Positions 1 to 3,962 of a stretch of DNA of 7,365 nt are shown here, one piece after another. How positions within the stretch are numbered: position 1 is the stretch's first letter; each line of letters begins with the position of its first letter. Made by a program: the position numbers and the translations under genes. The DNA comes from Oscillospiraceae bacterium (GTDB lineage Bacteria; Bacillota_A; Clostridia; Oscillospirales; Oscillospiraceae). The DNA is taken from contig JAGBAI010000023.1 of the NCBI GenBank assembly GCA_017939025.1, positions 1 through 7,365 on the forward strand, given 5' to 3'. Under the pieces are notes generated by a model. That model saw only the letters and a program-made list of their open reading frames with translations. It made no database searches and was not told where the DNA came from.

Positions 1-204
1 AATGAGCGCTGCCACGATCAGCACCCGGATGCCCGATGCTGGATCTCCGCCGATGGTACAGGCAAACAGCCCACAGGCGGCGGCAATCAGAGCGAGGATG
101 CTCAATACCCCGGTAGTCAGCGTGTGCAGCAAGGTCAGCACCCCCAGCACCAGCGACAGCAGCAGAACAAAGGGAGCGGCAAGACTTTTCAAGATAATTC
201 GCAT
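1..204 (-). CDS. CD1845-like small membrane protein, 5' part (3' end beyond left edge)
   Basis: This minus-strand frame is open from an ATG at 202-204 to the left edge, giving 68 residues with no stop. It begins MRIILKSLAAPFVLLLSLVL and is almost wholly hydrophobic apart from one short polar loop (GGDPASG, about residues 52-58), so two to three membrane segments are likely. The start is fixed by GGAGGT at 211-216 with six bases of spacing, and a good sigma-A-like promoter lies upstream. The N-terminus resembles the CD1845 family of small membrane proteins carried by clostridial conjugative elements; the function of that family is not known to me. The match is by recall of the MR(I/L)ILK..AAPFVL pattern. 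The gene is divergent from the AlbA_2 gene. The plus-strand open frame opposite it has no comparable start signal or family resemblance. Confidence 0.75.
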   Translation of the reverse strand, partial: MRIILKSLAAPFVLLLSLVLGVLTLLHTLTTGVLSILALIAAACGLFACTIGGDPASGIRVLIVAALI

Positions 205-246
205 GATAGCACCTCCTGTAAAATGTCAATTGTTCTTTCTGTCTAT

Positions 247-275
247 ATTATAGCTCCGCAAAAATTCCCGCACAA
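247..275 (-). promoter_or_regulatory. Predicted promoter of the CD1845-like gene
   Basis: Read on the minus strand, a -35-like TTGTGC (270-275) and a perfect -10 TATAAT (247-252) are separated by 17 bases. Transcription would start near 240, about 36 bases before the ATG at 204. The -35 matches consensus at three of six positions. The divergent AlbA_2 promoter has its -35 only 13 bases away, so the two could interfere or share a regulator. Confidence 0.6.
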
Positions 276-288
276 GGATGTCGATTAG

Positions 289-316
289 TTGATTATTTTG
301 CAAAACACCCTATAAT
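289..316 (+). promoter_or_regulatory. Predicted promoter of the AlbA_2 gene
   Basis: TTGATT (289-294) and a perfect TATAAT (311-316) are 16 bases apart on the plus strand. The start of transcription would fall near 322-325, directly at the edge of the palindrome at 327-349. The untranslated leader would be about 65 bases. Confidence 0.6.
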
Positions 317-326
317 AGATATATGT

Positions 327-349
327 CTTTGAGACAAGTTGTCCCAAAG
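327..349. repeat. 23-bp palindromic motif, copy 1, at the AlbA_2 transcription start
   Basis: Eleven-base arms around a central G at 338 pair at ten of eleven positions; the one mismatch is A332 against C344. The core reads GAGACAAGTTGTCCC (331-345). It is an aligned relative of the palindromes at 3726-3748 (19 of 23 identical) and 5589-5611 (18 of 23). Its position just downstream of the -10 box is where a repressor operator would sit. It could also fold as a hairpin at the 5' end of the transcript. The binding partner is unknown. Confidence 0.75.
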
Positions 350-374
350 CAATTTCCAAACTATATGGATAATT

Positions 375-388
375 AGGGGGATCCCCAA
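375..388 (+). promoter_or_regulatory. Ribosome-binding site of the AlbA_2 gene within a small palindrome
   Basis: AGGGGG (375-380) lies eight bases before the ATG at 389 and is the only Shine-Dalgarno-like stretch nearby. It is non-standard (AGGGGG instead of AGGAGG) and is part of the perfect palindrome GGGGATCCCC (377-386). Pairing of this palindrome, within one transcript or between two, could mask the site and keep expression low. Confidence 0.5.
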
Positions 389-1549
389 ATGAGTGAACAA
401 CAATTATCTCTAAATACTTTTTACACTTTAGTAAATGAAAAGGCATCAGAAAATAACAAGGTAGAATTTAAGAAATTCACATTTGCCGAAGGTAAAGTAA
501 CCACAGAGCAAAAGGAAAAACTTGAAAAAGAGATTGCCGCATTCGCCAATGCAGACGGTGGGGTCATCTACATTGGCATTGACGAAAGCAAAGAAAAGGT
601 TGCAAGTCAAGTGGTTGGTGTCGGTTGCGGAATTGATAAACTCGATGAAATACAACTGGCGATTCAAAGCAGACTTCTTGCAAAAGTCCATCCCAGAATA
701 TATGGAATATCCATGCAGGGATACGCCCTTTCGGATAATGATATGGTTATGACCATTGCTGTCCCCAAAAGCATTTCTCGTCCCCATGCTGTTAATGACG
801 GAAATAAAGATAATTTCTATATTAGGCACTCCAACGGCATTACAAATATGAGTTTGGACGATCTCCGTCGTGAGATTTTGTCTGGGGCTTCGTACCAAAA
901 TGAAATCAAAAAGTACAGGCAAGATCGTATCGGGATGATTATGTCCAACGAATACATACGCCAGCTCAAAGACGGGGCCAACATTGTTTTGCACATAATC
1001 CCTTTATGGAGCTTGGATTTTGGCAACCTCGTTGATTTGTCTGCCTTGGACTCGTGGACAGGAAGAGATCCCTTTCGCCCTATGTCTGGCAATGGATGCG
1101 ACTTGGCGTATTGTGCAGATGGAAAATTTGCATATAATTGTCCATATAATGCCAACTATGTGCAATCCTCGGTTTTATTAACACGCACAGGTATCGTTGA
1201 AGCTGTCGATGTTCGTATGATGAACTATAAGTCCGAAATTAAGGAAGCATACTTGTGGAGCGATACAGAAAAAACCGTGTACAAAAAGATTTCTGATTAC
1301 GCAAGTCTGTTGGAACGGTTGGATGTGCCTAAACCCTGGTACATTTCTATTTGTCTAACGAATGCAAAAGGATATTGGACGGAATGTTTCGGAGACGAAT
1401 CCGCAGAACTCCATAGCAATTACATTCAAGGGGTCGATGTAATTTGGAACGACGGACAATCATTGAACGAGGTTATCCAACCTTGCTTTGATTCGTTGGC
1501 AAATGCTTTTGGTTTTGCTAATTCCCTCATAGACTTCTCCAAAAAGTAA
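389..1549 (+). CDS. Schlafen-like AlbA_2 domain protein (cargo gene)
   Basis: This 386-residue protein has an N-terminal AlbA_2 (Schlafen AlbA-type) domain at about residues 10-165. Visible hallmarks are VEFKKFT (25-31), AFANADGGVIYIGIDE (51-66), a VP strand (about 128) and FYIRHSNGI. Glutamates E21 and E26 are spaced E-x4-E before FK, and D65/E66 follow the GG turn. This recalls the catalytic E-x4-E...D of mammalian SLFN11/SLFN13 tRNA endonucleases. Residues 170-386 form a second domain, starting EIKKYRQDRIG and with LHIIPLWSL at about 202-210; I recognise it only as common in bacterial AlbA_2 proteins. There is no signal peptide or membrane segment. Bacterial AlbA_2 proteins are usually labelled ATP-binding or putative transcriptional regulators; nuclease or defence activity is inference. 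The gene is A+T-richer than its neighbours (16 G+C in 60 bases at 421-480 against 36 in 60 at 2041-2100) and convergent to the conjugation operon, which suggests acquired cargo. Confidence 0.85.
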   Translation: MSEQQLSLNTFYTLVNEKASENNKVEFKKFTFAEGKVTTEQKEKLEKEIAAFANADGGVIYIGIDESKEKVASQVVGVGCGIDKLDEIQLAIQSRLLAKVHPRIYGISMQGYALSDNDMVMTIAVPKSISRPHAVNDGNKDNFYIRHSNGITNMSLDDLRREILSGASYQNEIKKYRQDRIGMIMSNEYIRQLKDGANIVLHIIPLWSLDFGNLVDLSALDSWTGRDPFRPMSGNGCDLAYCADGKFAYNCPYNANYVQSSVLLTRTGIVEAVDVRMMNYKSEIKEAYLWSDTEKTVYKKISDYASLLERLDVPKPWYISICLTNAKGYWTECFGDESAELHSNYIQGVDVIWNDGQSLNEVIQPCFDSLANAFGFANSLIDFSKK

Positions 1550-1551
1550 AA

Positions 1552-1583
1552 AAGATGGTGTGGTCATCCCACACCATTTTTTT
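1552..1583. terminator. Bidirectional terminator between the AlbA_2 gene and mobC
   Basis: A perfect 9-bp stem, ATGGTGTGG (1555-1563) and CCACACCAT (1569-1577), encloses the loop TCATC. It is flanked by an A-run on the left and seven T's (1577-1583) on the right, so it should act as an intrinsic terminator for both strands. It starts a few bases after the AlbA_2 stop codon. Its T-run overlaps the mobC stop codon (1582-1584), so minus-strand operon transcription should end exactly at mobC. Confidence 0.9.
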
Positions 1584-1926
1584 ACATATCCACCACCTCC
1601 GCCAGTTTTTCCAGAAGATCAGACAGCGGCTTCCACAGGGCCGCATAGTCCTTTTGCAGCGCTGCTATCTCCTCGGGGTACACGCCGTAGGTGTTGGCAT
1701 GGATCGCCACTTGGTTGAGGTTATTGGCGCACCGCCGCTGCAAGGACACCAGCTCCCGGACGGGAGCCAGATCAACGTGCAGTACATAGCCATTGAGGGC
1801 CATCTTCCGCACATAGGCTCCCATGTTCCGAATACCGGCCTCTGCCATGCGCTCCTGTATCTGCGTCTGTTCTTCCTCGGACACCATAACGTGCAAGTGG
1901 ATGGGACGGCGGCGCTTCTTTGTCAC
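1582..1926 (-). CDS. mobC: MobC-family relaxosome accessory protein
   Basis: This 114-residue protein resembles MobC, the relaxosome accessory protein that binds near oriT and helps the relaxase nick. A basic start (KKRRRPIHLHVMVSEEE) leads into a ribbon-helix-helix-like region at about residues 8-45 (MGAYVRKMALNGY), followed by the MobC signature NNLNQVAIHAN (68-78) and a C-terminal helix. Length is normal for the family and the C-terminus looks complete. The start is GTG at 1924-1926, overlapping the TGA of the upstream gene by four bases (GTGA); GAGG lies a few bases before it. In related elements the relaxase gene normally follows. Here the stop codon runs directly into a bidirectional terminator and a convergent gene, so no relaxase is co-transcribed downstream. 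Confidence 0.88.
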   Translation of the reverse strand: MTKKRRRPIHLHVMVSEEEQTQIQERMAEAGIRNMGAYVRKMALNGYVLHVDLAPVRELVSLQRRCANNLNQVAIHANTYGVYPEEIAALQKDYAALWKPLSDLLEKLAEVVDM

Positions 1927-2273
1927 CGTTCCTCACGCTCCCGACTTTTGGCCTTGGGCGGCATTTCCCGCACTTTATCCACGGGCTTTTCGGTCTGCTC
2001 CTTGGCAGCTTTCATCTGCTCCGCTATGGGCCGCTTCACCTCCTGCACACCATAGCGCCGCTGATAATCCGCAGACCGGGCAGCAAAGTCCTTGACGGCT
2101 GTTGCCTCCTCCGTGTGGTAGTGACCCCAAAAATAATCCCGGTGGCCGTTCTCCTCGGCAAACTGCCATGTGACAAAGGGAGCGGGCGCTCGGTCATTTT
2201 CCCCCAGTGCAAAGCCCCGGCCATTGTCAAAGAGAACGGACTCCCGGATCTCATATCCAGCGTTCTTTTCCAA
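1923..2273 (-). CDS. Conserved hypothetical protein upstream of mobC
   Basis: This 116-residue protein starts at TTG (2271-2273), supported by an excellent AAGGAGGT (2278-2285) four bases upstream and by the overlap of its stop with the mobC start. Residues 1-75 look like a compact domain with GRGFALGENDRAPAPFVTWQ and DYFWGHYHTEEAA-like aromatic-rich segments. Residues 76-116 are a lysine-, glutamate- and proline-rich, probably disordered tail. There is no signal peptide, membrane segment or cysteine pair. Proteins of this pattern occur next to mobC in related clostridial elements, but I do not recognise a named domain. Translational coupling to mobC suggests a role in DNA processing, which is inference only. 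Confidence 0.75.
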   Translation of the reverse strand: MEKNAGYEIRESVLFDNGRGFALGENDRAPAPFVTWQFAEENGHRDYFWGHYHTEEATAVKDFAARSADYQRRYGVQEVKRPIAEQMKAAKEQTEKPVDKVREMPPKAKSREREER

Positions 2274-2277
2274 TGTG

Positions 2278-2285
2278 ACCTCCTT
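2278..2285 (-). promoter_or_regulatory. Strong ribosome-binding site selecting a TTG start
   Basis: AAGGAGGT on the minus strand lies four bases before TTG at 2273-2271. There is no ATG or GTG in frame at a usable distance, so this site decides the unusual start of the pre-mobC gene. Confidence 0.8.
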
Positions 2286-2309
2286 CCAAAATGTTAGCAG
2301 TATTTGACC

Positions 2310-2365
2310 CTTTCCCGGGCCGGATGGGATAACATATTACCCCTTTGTTTTCCGACCCGGAAAAG
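2310..2365 (-). repeat. Long hairpin upstream of the pre-mobC gene
   Basis: Arms 2310-2323 and 2352-2365 are 14 bases each with a 28-base loop. On the plus strand 12 of 14 positions pair and two are C-A mismatches. On the minus strand, the transcribed one, both become G-U wobbles, so all 14 positions pair. The loop carries one copy of the TAACAyATTACCCC repeat. This could be an RNA leader structure or a single-strand transfer hairpin. Confidence 0.55.
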
Positions 2366-2387
2366 CCTTGATACAGGCGGCTTTTTT
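2361..2387. terminator. Possible terminator-like hairpin at the end of the VLP gene
   Basis: AAAAGCC (2361-2367) and GGCTTTT (2379-2385) form a 7-bp stem with an 11-base loop. On the minus strand it lies about 20 bases after the VLP gene's stop and ends in only four T's, so termination there would be partial. On the plus strand it ends in six T's, but no plus-strand gene precedes it. Five bases (2361-2365) are shared with the longer hairpin at 2310-2365, so the two cannot form together. Confidence 0.45.
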
Positions 2388-2406
2388 CGGGGCAAATGCT
2401 AACACA

Positions 2407-2763
2407 TTACCCCCGGTATTTCCGCATATAGCCTCGCTGTTTTTTCAGCCTTGCGGCATGGGCGCAGGTGGCAGAACAATACCGTGTCCGGCCATCCGGG
2501 AGAAAGATCCCGCCGCACACCGGGCAAGCCTTTGTGTCCGGGGCAGGGCCGCCGCTGGTTAACGCTGCCTCCAGCACCGGATCATTGGGCAGAACAGCCT
2601 CTCGGAAGTAGCGGCAGTACGCACCCGTCCAGCACTTGTCCCGCATATAGCACGGCCCTCCCAGCGGCAGGCAACCATATTCCCGGTCATAGTTGGCGCA
2701 AAGCCTTGTCACCAGTTTGCGGATTGCCGCCTTTTCCTCCCGTGTCAGTTCCCGCTCGGCCAT
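2407..2763 (-). CDS. Cysteine-rich VLP domain protein
   Basis: This 118-residue protein starts at ATG 2761-2763, four bases after the stop of the upstream gene. An in-frame GTG at 2781 would add six residues, and neither start has a strong ribosome-binding site, so the start is uncertain. The first part matches the Cys_rich_VLP family of clostridial mobile elements: LVTRLCANYDREYGC, further cysteines at 38, 44 and 50, then AVLPNDP carrying the VLP motif at 57-59. The C-terminal part is a zinc-ribbon-like CPVC (80-83) paired with CSATC (96-100), ending in a basic helix (RLKKQRGYMRKYR) that could touch nucleic acid. The protein is cytoplasmic. Its role in conjugation is not known; metal and DNA binding are inferred from the cysteine pattern. 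Confidence 0.82.
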   Translation of the reverse strand: MAERELTREEKAAIRKLVTRLCANYDREYGCLPLGGPCYMRDKCWTGAYCRYFREAVLPNDPVLEAALTSGGPAPDTKACPVCGGIFLPDGRTRYCSATCAHAARLKKQRGYMRKYRG

Positions 2764-2767
2764 AGCA

Positions 2768-2947
2768 TCACTTCTTGTCACCGGGCTTTTTCAGCAGTTC
2801 CCGGTAACAGGTCATACATTCAATGCCCTTCCAGTAGGGGCAGCCATGACAGCGGGTGCCTTTGGGAGCCGACTCCGGCCCAACAGGGCCACGGTAGTGC
2901 GAGGGCTGCTTCATAAAAGGCTCATAGGGGCTATTGGTGAAATTCAT
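2768..2947 (-). CDS. Small CxxC/CxxC protein of the conjugation operon
   Basis: This 59-residue protein starts at ATG 2945-2947, overlapping the TGA of the DUF4366 gene by four bases (ATGA), with GGAGG (2955-2959) seven bases upstream. An earlier in-frame start at 2968 would lie upstream of this site and is unlikely. The sequence begins MNFTNSPYEPFMKQ. It has two CxxC pairs, C33/C36 (CHGC) and C44/C47 (CMTC), separated by seven residues, which is a pattern for a small zinc-binding knuckle. There is no signal peptide. The following gene is also cysteine-rich, so the two may act together. I recognise no named family; a role in the transfer apparatus is inferred only from position. Confidence 0.78.
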   Translation of the reverse strand: MNFTNSPYEPFMKQPSHYRGPVGPESAPKGTRCHGCPYWKGIECMTCYRELLKKPGDKK

Positions 2948-3693
2948 ACATTGTCCTCCTCGTCCCACGCATCGTCCTCATCGGCATAGGCGCTGTAATC
3001 CGGCTCCTCATATTCCTCCTCCGGCTGGGCCGCCTGTTTCTTGGGACGGTAGATTTTGAAATACCATGCGCCAGCGCCGCCGATCAGCGCAACGGCAACA
3101 ATCAGAATAATTGTCCCGGTGTTGTTGCTTTCCACCTTGGGCTGCTCCGGCTCGGGATCGTCCACAGGCTCGGGATCAGTAGTCGGCTCCACCTCGGGAG
3201 CTACGCCCGCACACTCGGTCATATTGGTGGCGCATACCGGGCAATCGGTGTTGACGGCTCCGGCCATACATTTCTCCGTACATTCACAAGTGGGAAGTTC
3301 GATACCCGCAGCCTCCGCAGCGGCCAGTAAATCAGCTTCATCCACCACGCTCAAGAAGTAGGTCTGATACTGTTCGCCGTCCTCGTCCACGGGCTTGTCA
3401 TAGTCGATGATGATGTAAAAGGTGTTGCAGCCGCTGGTCTGTACGGTGATAAACTGCTTGTTGGTATGCTCGTCATACAGAAGATCACGGGTGACAAAGC
3501 TGCCATCCTCCGTAAATCCGGCATCCGGCTCGGTAGCCTTAGTGGTTTCTTCCACGGGATCAAGGCCTTCCCAATGATTGGGATTTTCCGTCACTTCGGG
3601 AGCGTCCTCGGCCTTGGCATAGGCCGTCATGGTAAAGCCGCACATAAAAACAGCGACGCACAGAAGCGCCGCCAGCATACGAAATTTCCTCAT
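2944..3693 (-). CDS. DUF4366 / CD1107-like exported, membrane-anchored protein
   Basis: This 249-residue protein has a signal peptide (MRKFRMLAALLCVAVFMCGF, likely cleavage after AYA at about 26/27). An extracytoplasmic domain of about residues 27-135 includes GSFVTRDLLYDE and FYIIIDYDKP. A cysteine cluster follows: C136, C138, C142, C151, C154 and C161. Next come a Pro/Glu/Asp-rich linker (168-188), one membrane segment (about 192-212, GTIILIVAVALIGGAGAW), a basic stop-transfer KIYRPKK and a very acidic cytoplasmic tail. This is the layout of the DUF4366 (CD1107-like) proteins of Tn1549-type elements, thought to be part of the surface side of the transfer machinery. The start is ATG 3691-3693, two bases after the DUF4315 stop, with GGAGG inside the end of that gene. 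The exact function is unknown. Confidence 0.87.
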   Translation of the reverse strand: MRKFRMLAALLCVAVFMCGFTMTAYAKAEDAPEVTENPNHWEGLDPVEETTKATEPDAGFTEDGSFVTRDLLYDEHTNKQFITVQTSGCNTFYIIIDYDKPVDEDGEQYQTYFLSVVDEADLLAAAEAAGIELPTCECTEKCMAGAVNTDCPVCATNMTECAGVAPEVEPTTDPEPVDDPEPEQPKVESNNTGTIILIVAVALIGGAGAWYFKIYRPKKQAAQPEEEYEEPDYSAYADEDDAWDEEDNV

Positions 3694-3695
3694 GT

Positions 3696-3950
3696 TCAGT
3701 TATCCTCCATTTCCGCAGCCCCGGACTTCGGGACAACTTGTCCCAAGGTTTCCCCAGAGCGCAGTTTCTCCAGCAGCAGGGGCAGCTCCGTGAGGGGCAC
3801 GCTCATGCCACGCACCATATCCACGATCTCGCTGTTTTCCGCTTCAATCTTGCGCTGTTCCAGCTCTTTGAGCTTGTTCTGCTGTTCCGCAATTTTGGCC
3901 TTGACCTTTTCGATCTCGGCCTCGATCTTTGCGCTTTTGCTTACTGCCAT
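3696..3950 (-). CDS. DUF4315 coiled-coil protein
   Basis: This 84-residue protein is nearly all coiled coil at residues 5-40 (KIEAEIEKVKAKIAEQQ, KLKELEQRK), followed by NSEIVDMVRGM, the conserved part of the DUF4315 family. The C-terminal end (ETLGQVVPKSGAAEMEDN) contains a peptide encoded by palindrome copy 2. The start is ATG 3948-3950, with GGAGG five bases before it. The gene lies 12 bases after the NlpC/P60 gene and two bases before DUF4366, the order usual in Tn1549-type elements. Its role is unknown. A small cytoplasmic coiled coil between two membrane-associated transfer proteins suggests an adaptor, which is inference. Confidence 0.87.
   Translation of the reverse strand: MAVSKSAKIEAEIEKVKAKIAEQQNKLKELEQRKIEAENSEIVDMVRGMSVPLTELPLLLEKLRSGETLGQVVPKSGAAEMEDN
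3726..3748. repeat. 23-bp palindromic motif, copy 2, inside the DUF4315 gene
   Basis: A perfect 7+1+7 palindrome, GGGACAACTTGTCCC, occupies 3730-3744. Outer bases continue the likeness to copies 1 and 3 (19 and 17 of 23 identical). On the coding strand it is read as GQVVPKS, in the probably flexible C-terminus of the protein. Confidence 0.75.
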
Positions 3951-3962
3951 GTAATCCTCCTT

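Larger units (their letters stand above)
2292..2404. repeat. Repeat-rich noncoding spacer, candidate oriT
   Basis: No gene fits in 2274-2406. The spacer is bounded by an 8-bp perfect inverted pair, TGTTAGCA (2292-2299) and TGCTAACA (2397-2404). It also contains a direct repeat, TAACATATTACCCC (2330-2343) and TAACACATTACCCC (2400-2413, running into the end of the VLP gene), with 13 of 14 bases identical. A long imperfect hairpin lies inside. Inverted and direct repeats just upstream of a mobC operon are typical of transfer origins, but I could not match a known nic sequence. Confidence 0.45.

Noticed and set aside
2..253. Plus-strand open frame of 83 codons at the left edge
   Set aside because: The minus strand here has an ideal ribosome-binding site, promoter and a recognisable membrane protein start; the plus frame has none.
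446..994. Minus-strand open frame of 182 codons inside the AlbA_2 gene, considered as a relaxase remnant
   Set aside because: It shows no relaxase motifs (no HxDxxxxHxH-like or active Tyr context) and mirrors the strongly supported AlbA_2 gene.
389..1549. AlbA_2 gene as part of an insertion sequence or toxin-antitoxin pair
   Set aside because: No transposase, terminal inverted repeats or target duplication were seen around it, and no small partner gene lies next to it on the same strand.
2274..2406. Known riboswitch or CRISPR array in the spacer
   Set aside because: The repeats are too few and too short for CRISPR, and I could not match any known riboswitch core.
2948..2968. Longer start at 2968 for the 59-residue protein
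   Set aside because: The only good ribosome-binding site lies at 2955-2959, inside this extension, and correctly places the start at 2947.
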